Positions 44,551 through 53,944 of a stretch of DNA of 64,000 bases are shown here, one piece after another (the first letter of the stretch is position 1; each line of letters opens with the position of its first letter). Where the stretch lies: positions 2,852,001 through 2,916,000 of the forward strand of contig CAVPVV010000003.1 in assembly GCA_963709325.1 (NCBI GenBank). Reading direction: 5' to 3'. A program made the position numbers and the translations under genes. The DNA is from VFZN01 sp963709325. GTDB taxonomy: Bacteria > Acidobacteriota > Vicinamibacteria > Vicinamibacterales > UBA2999. Below the pieces are notes generated by a model. It was not told the DNA's origin and ran no database searches. It saw only the letters and a list, made by a program, of their open reading frames with translations.

Positions 44551-45696
44551 TCAAAACGGACGTCGGATTGTCTCCGCGTCGGCCTGCACACTCCCGACTA
44601 AACCGACGGTGCCGGAAGGGTCGGCCAGGCGCCCGATAGCCGAGGCCGGGACTATATCGAAATGAAACCCGAAGCGTACGTTCAACGCGGTTAACAAGTC
44701 GCGCGCCCACAAACCGTTCCAGACAGTCCCTGCGTGGTTGTCGGCGAGAATCGCGTTTCGCGGATCGTCACCTCTGGTGTACTCGATGGCAATGGGACCG
44801 CCCAGCGACAAGCTTCGATACGCCGGACGGCCTTGTTCATCGCGGGCGCCCCAGACGTGTTTGAACCACGCCCGGTCGTCCCAGAAAAGGACGTTTCCAT
44901 CCTGCCCCGACATTTCTCGAAGCCGCTCATCGTAGACATCCAACACCGCCGAGATGTTGTCGAGCTCGCGTCGGGACCGCCACTTTTCCAGCCACGGAAC
45001 CAGATCGGCGTTATTGAGGACGCCGACCAGGACGATCCGGGTGGTACTGTGATGCCGCCGAATTTCGGTAACTGTACGCTCAACGTAGTTCGCACAGTCG
45101 ATTGCCAGTTGCCGCGCATCGGGCGTAAGACCGCCGTTGGCAAACCGGTCGAGGACCACTTCTTTTCCCAGGTCGTTGATCCCGATACGGATCAACACGA
45201 TTCCGTTCTGCCAGGCCTCAGGGTCTCCATCCATGAAGTACACCAATCGTTGGGCCTGACGTGACATGCCATCCAATAGGTTGTGACAACCGGCGCCCGA
45301 GACGGCAAAGTTGTACCGAAAGTCTTGTTTGCGAGGGGCCCGCCCTTCAAGGCCAACCCAGGTCAGAAGTTCAGCGACTGTTCCGCGATTCCCCCAGACG
45401 CCCCATGCGCCCATGTCGATTTGATGGGCGTTGAAGCGCTGGATGATCTCCGTCCACTGGTAGCTGACCGATCGGAATGCCCCACCGCGAAGTTCCGGCT
45501 CCGGGAGCAGGACTGAGTCGTGGAAGGAGTGAGAGTCGGAGTCGCCAAGTACTCCGAACTTGACGATGCTGGAGGAAACGGCCGGTGACCTGCTGCACGA
45601 CTCCCCGAACATGGCCAACCCCCAGCTGCCGATGACCAGCGCGAGGACCCGCGGGAGAGAAGTCAATCCGTGCCAGTAACGTCGGCCTGGTTCCAT
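44551..45696 (-). CDS. Secreted SGNH/GDSL hydrolase
   Basis: About 381 residues from ATG 45696, where a signal sequence (LPRVLALVIGSWGLAMFGE) is preceded by Arg residues; the frame is open to 45810. Block I is KFGVLGDSDSHSFHDS, a GDSxS-like nucleophile region. Block III is VLIRIGINDLGKE (GxND), and the catalytic Asp/His pair is ILADNHAGTVWNG. Together these give a credible SGNH triad. It likely cleaves or moves acyl esters on polysaccharide in the periplasm. It is read in the same direction as the PKS gene, 125 bases upstream of it, but the promoter candidate lies between them. Confidence 0.75.
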   Translation of the reverse strand: MEPGRRYWHGLTSLPRVLALVIGSWGLAMFGESCSRSPAVSSSIVKFGVLGDSDSHSFHDSVLLPEPELRGGAFRSVSYQWTEIIQRFNAHQIDMGAWGVWGNRGTVAELLTWVGLEGRAPRKQDFRYNFAVSGAGCHNLLDGMSRQAQRLVYFMDGDPEAWQNGIVLIRIGINDLGKEVVLDRFANGGLTPDARQLAIDCANYVERTVTEIRRHHSTTRIVLVGVLNNADLVPWLEKWRSRRELDNISAVLDVYDERLREMSGQDGNVLFWDDRAWFKHVWGARDEQGRPAYRSLSLGGPIAIEYTRGDDPRNAILADNHAGTVWNGLWARDLLTALNVRFGFHFDIVPASAIGRLADPSGTVGLVGSVQADAETIRRPF

Positions 45697-45995
45697 GACG
45701 GCATGGTTTTTCCTCAAAACCGTGTCTGCAGGGCTGTGCTCCATCGGACCGTACGATCGACAACTCGACACTGATACCAAGCAAAGTCCGCACCCGAAAC
45801 TGCCGGCCAAAATGAGCTTCGCCTCGGAAAAGGCAATTGATCCGGCGACTTCTGGTCGTCAAATTCGCAGATAATCTGGCACCAATAGTCAGAATTGCGG
45901 ACTATTCAAGCGACAGTCCGAGTCGTTTCGCAGACTCGATCGGTTCGAATCTTGCACAGCAAGTGCATCCACCCTTCCCGTAGCGCGAGGTCACA

Positions 45996-46967
45996 ATGGG
46001 TTCTGGAGAAGTGGCACCGGTCAAAGCGGCACACGAAGGATCAGCGTTCGGGGCCGCGTACCCGACGCGAGACTGCTGCACAATCTCGCCGGCAGGAGAG
46101 CGCCCCTTCTCCACGCGCCGAATCGGCGCGCTCGAGCATACGTTTCATCGGCACCCGTTGCTGCAACTCTCACCACTCGCGAACCTCGCCAGGGCCTTGT
46201 ATCCGACGCGCCAGTGTCGATTCATGTCACCTGGGACAACCCAGGGCTCTCCTTTCAGCCATGCTGACCACAGCTTCGACGGTAAATCGATCGACGATGT
46301 CTTCAACCGAATCGAGGAGCCTGGATCTTGGGTGGCTCTCTATAATGTGGAGACTCACCCGGACTACAAGGTTCTGTTGGATAACGTGATTCGTGAGGTG
46401 AGTCTTCTAGTCACCTCAGAGCAGCCCGGGATAACCAAAGTCGGCGGATTCATCTTCATCTCGGCGCCGCCGTCCGTGACACCGTTTCACATCGATCGTG
46501 AAAACAATTTCTGGCTTCAGATCGCCGGCCGGAAGACCATCAACGTCTGGGATCACTGCGACCGAGACGTGGTGAGCGGAGGTGACGTCGAGGAGTTCAT
46601 CCTGTCCGGATCTCTCGCTGGTGTCAGACTCGACGCCGACCACCGATCACGCAGCCAGGAGTTTGACGCAGGTCCCGGAGACGGGGTTTATTTCCCGAGC
46701 ACGTCACCGCACATGACCCGCAGCAACAGTGACTGGGTGACCCCAGGAAACGGGGTTTCAATCTCAATGGGAGTTGTGTTCTACACTTCCGCAACTCGGC
46801 GCGACGCCTACGTGCATGCATTCAATCGCGTGTTGCGGAAGGCTCGACTGTCACCCCGAGAACCCGGCCGTTCGCAATGGCTCGATCGTGTCAAATATCC
46901 GCTCGGCCTCGCGACGATCTGGGGCCGAAGACGGCTGCGCGGCCATCAGCCGAACGCCAGTTTCTGA
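45996..46967 (+). CDS. JmjC/cupin-like 2-oxoglutarate dioxygenase-type protein
   Basis: A 323-residue protein. The core VTPFHIDRENNFWLQIAGRK (~163-182) has the HxD iron-binding pair and the conserved Lys/Arg of cupin_8/JmjC hydroxylases. The distal His is probably in YFPSTSPHMTRSNSDW (~230-245). An SD-like GAGG lies six bases before ATG 45996. These enzymes hydroxylate proteins, RNA or small molecules. The next gene is a methyltransferase of the TIGR04325 type, and such pairs occur in sugar or natural-product loci. Its plus-strand orientation separates it from the PKS operon, with which it shares a divergent region of about 300 bases. Confidence 0.7.
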   Translation: MGSGEVAPVKAAHEGSAFGAAYPTRDCCTISPAGERPFSTRRIGALEHTFHRHPLLQLSPLANLARALYPTRQCRFMSPGTTQGSPFSHADHSFDGKSIDDVFNRIEEPGSWVALYNVETHPDYKVLLDNVIREVSLLVTSEQPGITKVGGFIFISAPPSVTPFHIDRENNFWLQIAGRKTINVWDHCDRDVVSGGDVEEFILSGSLAGVRLDADHRSRSQEFDAGPGDGVYFPSTSPHMTRSNSDWVTPGNGVSISMGVVFYTSATRRDAYVHAFNRVLRKARLSPREPGRSQWLDRVKYPLGLATIWGRRRLRGHQPNASF

Positions 46968-47017
46968 TTCGCCAGTCAGCGCGCTCGAGTCGGTCATCCG
47001 GCGGGGGCAGAACCAGG

Positions 47018-47891
47018 ATGAGGTATTCAAGGATTCGGAGCATAGTCGACAAGCTCGAGCGAATACCGGTAATCCGCAGCCGTCGCCGAGCAGCCGTCGA
47101 GCGCCGCTTCGAAAACAACACAAACCAGAATCTGTTCCGAGGCGTGTACGAGTCGTTTACCGCAGCGTTGGCTTCAGCACCGACAACGCGTCCCCTCGGT
47201 TACGACAATCCTGAATCGGCTGACCTGTATCTTAATCGGCTGTGGGTGGACGATTACGATTACCCCTCCATCTTCTGGCTTGCGGACGGGATCACGAACG
47301 GGATGAGGAGGATAGCGGATCTCGGAGGTTCAGTGGGAATCAAATACTTGGCGTTCCGACGGATCACAAGATTCCCAGAGGACATCGCGTGGCGTGTCAT
47401 CAGAGGTACCGGCGGTCGCCGATCGCGGTCGCCGGCTCGCTGCTGAAAGCGCGACTGCCAGTGTGCTGCAATTCTCGACCGACACCGACGCCGCCGATGG
47501 CTCAGACGTGCTCTTCGCGTCAGGTTCGTTGCAGTACCTTCCTACGTCGTTGTCAGATATCCTGGCGCGTCTGAAACAGAAACCGCGACGGTTGATTGTC
47601 AATACCGTCCCGATTCATCCGACTGACAGCTTTTTCACGCTGAACAGCATCGGCACGGCGTATTGCGCGTACCGGGTACAAGCTCGAGCCCCGTTCGTGA
47701 CCTCGATAGAAGCGCAGGGCTATCGAATGCGCGATCAATGGAGAAATCTCGGCAAGACCATGATCGTACCGTTCGCACCGTCACTGAGTCTTGATCACTA
47801 TTCAGGTTTCTGCTTCGACCGGTTCGACGACGCTCTCGCTGCCGACAGGCCCACGCTGTTGAGCGGCTCTAAAACTGACAGTTGTCGGTGA
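47018..47891 (+). CDS. TIGR04325-like methyltransferase, one frameshift
   Basis: About 290 residues once repaired, from ATG 47018 (MRYSRIRSIVDKLERIP). The N-terminal frame holds LGYDNPESADLYLNRL, DYDYPSIFWLADGI and IADLGGSVGIKYLAF, the glycine loop of the SAM site. After about 47400 the family-like sequence continues in another frame: EVPAVADRGRRLAAE, DVLFASGSLQYLPTSL, SFFTLNSIGTAYCAYRV and DHYSGFCFDRF. The span is 874 bases, one over a multiple of three, which fits a single inserted base near 47400. This motif order fits the TIGR04325 methyltransferases of glycan loci. Confidence 0.7.
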
Positions 47892-48003
47892 AAATCTGAT
47901 AGCCGGCAGCGCGGTCAGGCTGCCGGCTGCGAGCTCCTGGCCGGTGATTCCACCAGGATGCGTTCCCCACAAGCGGAAGCGCGATGTTCGAACGGAGACG
48001 CGG

Positions 48004-48260
48004 ATGCTACTCAGGCATTACCTCGAGCTCGGTAAGAGCAACAGCGCCTGGCGCGAGGCCGCGCTACGCGCTGCTGGTCGTGCTCGGGTGCTCGCGGCTG
48101 TTGTGGCGTCGTTTCGCGCCGCGTCAAGATATGCGCACGCTGCTCACCGCGCTCGAGGAGGCGTTCCTGGACGGGCCGCGTGAGATCGTGCTCCCCAACT
48201 TGCTCGAGTCGGACCTCGGGGCCGAGACCTCGGCTCGCGATTCGGGGGTGGCGAACCCGG
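48004..48260 (+). mobile_element. Internally deleted IS21-type transposase (IstA) remnant
   Basis: Two pieces resemble IstA. At 48004 the sequence reads MLLRHYLELGKSNSA, like the N-terminal helix-turn-helix of IS21 transposases. From about 48062 in another frame it reads RYALLVVLGCSRLLWRRFA, then DMRTLLTALEEAFLDGPREI, the start of the DDE catalytic core. The ~110 residues normally between them are missing and the rest of the gene is absent. No terminal repeats or istB were found. It lies in the 394-base gap between two convergent genes, at the edge of the export core of the EPS locus. Assignment is by eye. Confidence 0.5.
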
Positions 48261-48285
48261 TACGGCGGTGTCGGGGCGGGCTCGC

Positions 48286-49167
48286 TCATGCTCCGGAGTC
48301 GGAGACAGGGTGTTCGGTGAGGCGCTTTCGTCCTACGATCACCCTAGCGGTACCGGCGGCATCGTACATCGCCACGACCGGCGCGTCGTAGTGGCGGGCG
48401 CGCCCAAAAAGAAGTGTCACTTGGCGGTCCTGGCCGGCACCAATCTCGAACAGTAGATGTCCGCCAGGCTTGAGGAACGGCACGGCGTCGCGCAAGACGC
48501 GTTGGAAAATCGAGACGCCGTAGGGCCCTCCGTCGAACGCCTCGCGTGGCTCGTGCACCAACAGCTCGGCGCGTGCGTTCGATAGTTTGCCGGTCGAGAT
48601 GTACGGGGGATTGCAGACCACGATATCGATCGTACCCTCGAGCCCTCGCTCGCCGAGTGGCTCGAACAAATCTCCTTGCAATACGGTGACTCGTCCGCCA
48701 AGCCGAAGGTGTTCGACGTTGGCGCGCGCTACCTCAACCGCACCGTCGGTAAGGTCCGATGCCCACACCTGAAGCGTTGGATGATTTGCCGCCAGCGCAC
48801 AGGCGAGATTTCCGGATCCACAGCACATATCGATGGCGCGCAGGCGGGTCGAGGAGTCGCAGGAGTTCAGCAACTCGAGCGAGGTGCGCGCCAGTAGCTC
48901 CGTCTCTTCCCGCGGAACGAGGGCGCCCGGCGCCACGATGAGGTCCACACCCATGAACCGCGGTCCTTCCGGTGAGATAGGCGAGCGGGCGTCCCGGCGA
49001 CGCGTTCGGCAGCCAACTCGAGAGCCCGTGAGGCAGAGGCCTCCGGCACCGACCTGGCGAATGGCGGCTTCCAGGAGGCGTATCGCTTCGTCGGTCGGGT
49101 CCGGCCATTCCGGCGGCGGCAAGGAGCCGCACGATTCGTCCACGGGGCCTTGCGGAGGGAGACTCAT
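48286..49167 (-). CDS. PrmC/HemK-like methyltransferase
   Basis: An open frame of about 293 residues from ATG 49167, which overlaps the ligase stop as ATGA. SAM-binding AIDMCCGSGNLACALAANHP and the catalytic NPPY in VVCNPPYIS are clear, with VAPGALVPREETELLA upstream. These are the marks of N5-glutamine methyltransferases of the PrmC type. The stretch before them (about residues 47-70) is out of frame. The expected LAYLTGR and ALELAAERVAG motifs appear in the other two minus frames at 48990-49060, so compensating indels lie here. A second PrmC inside an EPS locus is unlikely to act on release factors, and its substrate is unknown. Confidence 0.7.
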   Translation of the reverse strand: MSLPPQGPVDESCGSLPPPEWPDPTDEAIRLLEAAIRQVGAGGLCLTGSRVGCRTRRRDARSPISPEGPRFMGVDLIVAPGALVPREETELLARTSLELLNSCDSSTRLRAIDMCCGSGNLACALAANHPTLQVWASDLTDGAVEVARANVEHLRLGGRVTVLQGDLFEPLGERGLEGTIDIVVCNPPYISTGKLSNARAELLVHEPREAFDGGPYGVSIFQRVLRDAVPFLKPGGHLLFEIGAGQDRQVTLLFGRARHYDAPVVAMYDAAGTARVIVGRKRLTEHPVSDSGA

Positions 49168-50728
49168 GACAGGCCGGTCTTCTTGATCTTTCCGGTCGTG
49201 GTCTTCGGCAGCTCGGCGATGATCTCGACGAACTTCGGCACCATGAAATTCTCGAGCCGCTTGCGCACATTCACCGAGAATGTCGCGTTCCGTCACGGTC
49301 GAGCCGGCATCGAGCACGACCAGTGCCTTCACCGCCTGTCCGAGGATATCGTCCGGGACACCGATCACCGCGACTTCCCTGACGCCCGGTGATGTTGACG
49401 ATGACGCTCTCCACTTCTTTCGGCGCGACCTTCTCGCCACGCGACTTGATGATGTCGTCCATCCGTCCGACGAAATACAGGTAGCCTTCTTCGTCGAGCT
49501 TGCAGTAGTCACCGGTGTATAGCACCATCTCGCCCGGCAGCGGCCCGGGACGCAGTTTCCTGGCCGTTTCTTCGGGCTTCTCCCAGTAGCCGCGCATCAC
49601 GGTGGCGCCTCGGATCACGAGCTGCCCGACTTCTCCTGGACCGACGCGCTCGTCTCTGCTCGTTGACGATCCAGAGCTCCGTGTTGGGAATCGGCACTCC
49701 GACCGAGAGCGGCTTGCGGTCGATGTCTTCGGGAGGCAGATAGGTGCAACGCTTGCACTCCGTCAGCCCATACATCGAAAAGACCTTGGCGCTTGGGAAA
49801 CATCCGGCGAAGCATGTCGATGTGCTTGGTCGACAGCGCCGCCGCGGTGTTCGAGACGTAGCGAATCTTCGAAAAGTCGTACTGTTCGATATTTCGAAGG
49901 CCGCCGAGAATCGCGAAGATCGTCGGAACGCCCGGAAACCCGGTGACCCCTTCGTCGACAACACGCCTTCAGGACTTCGGCCGGATAGGTGAACGAGCGC
50001 TCCAGGACGAGCCGTGCACCGACCCGGAAGGCCATGATCATCTGATACAGCCCGTAGTCGAACGAGAGCGGCAGCAGGCCGACGATCACGTCGTCCTCTA
50101 CGTTCTCGAGGTAGGTGCTTACCGACGTGGCCGCGGTCAGCATGTTGCGATGCGTCAGCATGACGCCCTTGGGATCGCCCGTGCTGCCCGACGTGTAGAT
50201 GATCGACGCCAGATCGATGTCGATGCTTCGTCGCGGCGGCGGCGCTGCAACAGGGCCCTCGCCGAGCGCAGCTTCCCAACCGACGACCTCCGCTACCGCG
50301 CCGAGCCGCGACCAGCTCCATCGGACCGGACACGACCGCCGCCGACGAGATGTTCTGCCTTCTGCGACGGCGGGGACCAGCGTCGAAGCCAGGTGCGCGT
50401 CGCTGATGATCGCCCGGGCCCTGCAGTCGTTGAGCAGATAGGCCAGCTTGTCCTCCTTGGTCTGTGGATTGACCATCGACACGACCGCATTGGCCTTCAG
50501 CACTGCCCAGAACGAGACGACGGCTGCAACCGTGTTGTCGGCAAAGACGACGACGCGGTCGCCGCGCCGCACGCCGCGTCGCACCAGCGCGTGGGCCAGG
50601 GCATTCGATTGGTGATTCAGCTCGGCGTAGGTGAGACGCTGACCCTGACAGACCAGGGCCACCTTGTTCGGCAGGCGCTCCGCCGAGTGAATCAGGTAGT
50701 CGTGTAGCTGGGGGATACCGTTGTGCAT
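49164..50728 (-). pseudogene. AMP-dependent acyl-CoA/acyl-ACP ligase, multiple frame breaks
   Basis: ANL-superfamily ligase from ATG 50728 (MHNGIPQLHDYLIHSAERLP). Conserved parts are spread over all three minus frames: LTYAELNHQSNALAHAL, IIYTSGSTGDPKGVMLTHRN, VFSMYGLTECKRCTYLP, LYTGDYCKLDEEGYLYFVGR, DDIIKSRGEKVAPKEVES and VREVAVIGVPDDILGQAVKA. The C-terminus is GKIKKTGLS. The motifs appear in the right order with no large loss, so at least five small indels separate them. XrtA loci often carry such a ligase. It may activate a fatty or hydroxy acid for EPS decoration. As given, it cannot be translated whole. Confidence 0.75.
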
Positions 50729-50749
50729 ATCGAGGAGACACCGGAGAGG

Positions 50750-51623
50750 CGAGGTCGCGCGAGAGCGCGACAGCCGCGCCGTCCCGAGCACCTCGCGTGA
50801 CCGTGCCGAACCGAAACTCGCGCAGCAGCCGGCGTAGCCGCGCCTCGGTCTTGTTCAGATTGTAGTAATGCCGTAGGCGCGACGCAGCGCCAACGCGGAT
50901 TCGTGGCTGGTGCGGGTCAATCTCCCACGGATGAAGATAGAAGATTGCCGGGCATTGCTCGGCGTCATTCAGAGCCTTCATCCCGCCTGCCTCGTCCAGT
51001 CGTAGGGCAGCAACCGAAAGTAACCGCCGCCGCCGAACGGCAGATTGACACCCGCCCGTCGAATCGTGGACCCCGGAAGTTCCCAGATGCTGCCGTCCAC
51101 CCGTTCGACGCATTCGATGTGCCTGGACCAGGCGGGAATCCCGTATCGATCGTGGCGGATCGGATAGATGCTGCAATCGTACCTGTAGCCCTCGCTCACG
51201 AGCACGTCGAAGCGCCCAGAGCGATCGCTCGGTAATCGAGAAGCTCGGTGCTCTGATACCCGTAGATGCGCGATCGCCGGCCGCGTTTTCGATGGCCGAC
51301 CTGGCGCGCCACAAATCGAGCGCGGAATGCCTCCGGCGTGCTGTCGTACACGAGGCCGTGCTCGTGGCTGTGCGACGCCAGTTCATGACCGGCGCGGTGA
51401 ATGCGCTGCACGAGTTCGGGAAATCGTTCCGCGACCCATCCCAAGACGAAAAACGTGGCATGGACGCCGGCGTGCTCGAAGATGCCAAGCAGCCTGTCGG
51501 TGTTCTGGCAGACCCGGCTCTCCATCGACTCCCACTCGGACCGACGTACACAACCTGGCGAACGCCGATACCTGAAAGTAGTCTTCCACGTCGACGGTAA
51601 GGGCGTTCAGGATCGTGGGTCAT
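50750..51623 (-). pseudogene. XrtA-system polysaccharide deacetylase (DUF3473 type), multiple frame breaks
   Basis: The expected order of this family can be read in pieces: DVEDYFQVSAFA, VHATFFVLGWVAERFPELV, GHELASHSHEHGLVY, YDCSIYPIRHDRYGIPAWS, FGGGGYFRLLPYDWTR, and CPAIFYLHPWEIDPHQPR with LRHYYNLNKTEARLRRLL. Frames change at least four times, the first within about ten bases of the ATG at 51623. The stop is not identifiable because all frames run on into the ligase, so the end is approximate. The NodB metal site (Asp in DVEDY, His in SHSHEH) is kept. It should deacetylate the exported polymer. Confidence 0.75.
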
Positions 51624-51625
51624 CA

Positions 51626-53034
51626 CTACGACCCGCTTCGCACGAGCACTGTCTTGACGGTCTCGATCACGATGAACAGGTCGAACGCGATCGACTGGTG
51701 CTTGATGTAGTAGAGGTCATACTGCAGCTTCTGAAGAGCATCGTCCACCGACGAACCGTAGCAATGCCGGACCTGTGCCCACCCGGTGACGCCGGGCCGG
51801 ACGACGTGGCGCTGTCCGTAAAACGGGATCTGCGTGCTCAGATCCGGCCACGAACTCGGGTCGCTCCGGGCGTGGCCCGACGAAGCTCATCTCACCAATC
51901 AGGACGTTCCACAACTGCGGAATCTCGTCGAGCCGGGTCCGGCGCAAGAACCGTCCGACCTGCGTCACGCGCGGGTCGTCTGCGGTCGCCCAGACGGCGC
52001 CACTGACAGCCTCGGCGTCCACCCGCATCGATCGAAACTTGTGAATGGTGAAGGTCGTCGCCGTCCTTGCCGACCCGGCGCTGGCTGTAGAGGATCGGAC
52101 CTGGTGAGGTGGCTCGAAGTGCCACGAGCCACGAGCCACCATGACCGGGGCGGCGAGGATCAAGCCGATCGAGGCCAGCACGACGTCGAAAGCGCGCTTG
52201 ACCGCCTGCCTGCGTCGCGCTCTTGCGGAATCCTTCTGAAAAAATCATCCAGCTCGGTCGCAGGTTCTCGACGGCGATCTTCCCGGTGTACTGCTCATAA
52301 ACGGAGGCAAGATGGTCGAACCGCACACCCTGATTCAGCCTCATGTCGAGCAGCTCGTCCATGTTCAGTTTGCCCCGCGCATCGGCAAGGCTCACGACGA
52401 CGCGATCGACCCGCCGGTGACGGACGATGCCCGGAATGTCGCTGATGGTACCGATCACGCCGGGGATTGATCACCGGAGTGCCGACCAGGGCGGGGTCGG
52501 CATCGACGAACCCGACGATCTCGGCACCGAGCTCCGCTGCGGCGTTCGAAGATTTCCCGGGCCAGCGCTCACCGCCGCCTGACCGGTTCCGACGATCAGA
52601 AGGCGCTCTCGTCGGGCCGACCGCGAATGGACCACCACTCGAACGTCAACCGCCATCCGGCAATGAGACCGATGATCGGAAGGGATGCGATGGCGACAAC
52701 CCCGCGGCCGATGACAAGGGCCGGGATCAGATAATACAGAAGGGCTAAAATCACCGATGCTGCCCCAAGTGCCCGCAGCAGCCCAGTGAAGAGGTCGCGG
52801 CGCTCGGACAGCGCACGCAGGTCGTAGAGATCGCAATAATGTAGGCAGACCTGCAGCACCACCGCGACCAACATGGCGCGCCCGACCAGCTCGGTCACGG
52901 CCACTGCTGGCGTGTCGCGGCATGCTGAGGCTGACCACGGCCGCGCCGAGCACGGCCACGACGATCAACCCGTGCTCGACGAGCACCAGGGCAATCCACC
53001 GTCCGTTGAGGTTGCCAGCCAACGGCCCTTGCAT
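51626..53034 (-). pseudogene. WbaP/WcaJ-type undecaprenyl-phosphate sugar transferase, multiple frame breaks
   Basis: The initiating glycosyl-1-phosphate transferase. From ATG 53034 (MQGPLAGNLNGRWIALVLVE) there are membrane helices, a CoA-binding-like domain (RERLLIVGTGQAA; LGAEIVGFVDADPAL; RVDRVVVSLADARGKL) and a C-terminal bacterial sugar-transferase domain. That domain shows GPILYSQRRVGKDG, TIHKFRSMRVDAE, DPRVTQVGRFLRRTRLDEIP and QLWNVLIGEMSFVGPRPE, ending with DLYYIKHQSIAFDLFIV. These lie in different frames with at least six shifts, but in the right order with family-typical spacing. The start overlaps the CpsD-like stop as ATGA. The gene starts the repeat unit by putting the first sugar on undecaprenyl phosphate. 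Confidence 0.8.
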
Positions 53035-53944
53035 CAGAGCCTCTTGCTCTTCGGGTCGGGGACTGCCGTAATAGCCGTAATATGCGATTTCGTCTTCGCG
53101 AGCGACGCCGTTGAGCACCACGCCCGAGGATCCGATCTCGCCCGAGGCCGTCGATTGCCCTCTGGACGGCGCTGAATTGTGTTTTCCCGGCGTGAACGAC
53201 GAACAGCGTGCCGCCGACCATCTCCGTGAGCAGGTGCGGCATCGGCGGTGGCTCCTACAGGAGGGGAGTCGAGGATCACCCAATCGAACCGAGTGATGGC
53301 CTCGCTCAGAATCTGCCGCATGCGCGGAGACGTACAGGGCCTCGAGTGAATTGGCGATCGGCTGCCCGGCCGGCAGCAACGTCAGACGGGGCGAGAGATT
53401 GATGAGCGCGAGCCTCTGTTCCGTCGTAGCCACAAGCGCGTCACTGAGCCCGCAGCCCGCAGTCGGATCGATGACACTCGGGGATGGACGGACGTCGAAG
53501 ATCAGCATCCACGAGCAGCACGCGGGCGCGATACGATTCAGCCAGCACGAAGGCGACGTTGATGGCGGTGAGGGTCTTGCCGTCGCCAGGCATCGCGCTG
53601 GTCACCATCACACTGCGTAACCCGTTCGCGGCTTGGGCATGATGGAGCACACCGGCCAGTCGGCGGAACTGTTCGACCAACGCCGGGTCCCCCTCCGAGC
53701 CGCTCGCCAGACACTCCCGCCACTTGGAGGAAAAACCCTGCACGCCGGCACTAGCCACCATCGGACCGGCGTCCGGTAGCAGTGCGAGTTTTCGAGCGGC
53801 GGATGGTGCGGGCTCCTCCTCTGGCCGGTCCGGCCCGTTCTCGGGCCATGCCGACGTAAAGTGCCGCTGCCCGTCCGGGCTGGATTCTCCCGCCTTCCGG
53901 CCGACCTCGTCGACGCGTCGTAGCGCTTCGTGGATTCGACTCAC
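53034..53944 (-). pseudogene. CpsD/CapB-like tyrosine autokinase ATPase, multiple frame breaks
   Basis: Starts MSRIHEALRRVDEVGRKAGE at 53944, overlapping the Wzz-like stop as ATGA. Walker A' is VTSAMPGDGKTLTAINVA, followed by ARVLLVDADLRRPS. Next come GLSDALVATTE and LTLLPAGQPIANSLEAL in a second frame, FDWVILDSPPVG in a third, and a Tyr-rich end (AYYGYYGSP) in another. At least four frame changes occur. This is the standard order of a BY-kinase ATPase domain that controls Wzz-type copolymerases. The C-terminal Tyr cluster is the expected autophosphorylation tail. Confidence 0.8.

Noticed and set aside
49509..51626. A 705-codon minus-strand frame that might be one large protein
   Set aside because: It stitches fragments of the deacetylase and the ligase with out-of-frame filler; conserved motifs of both genes are spread over all three frames.
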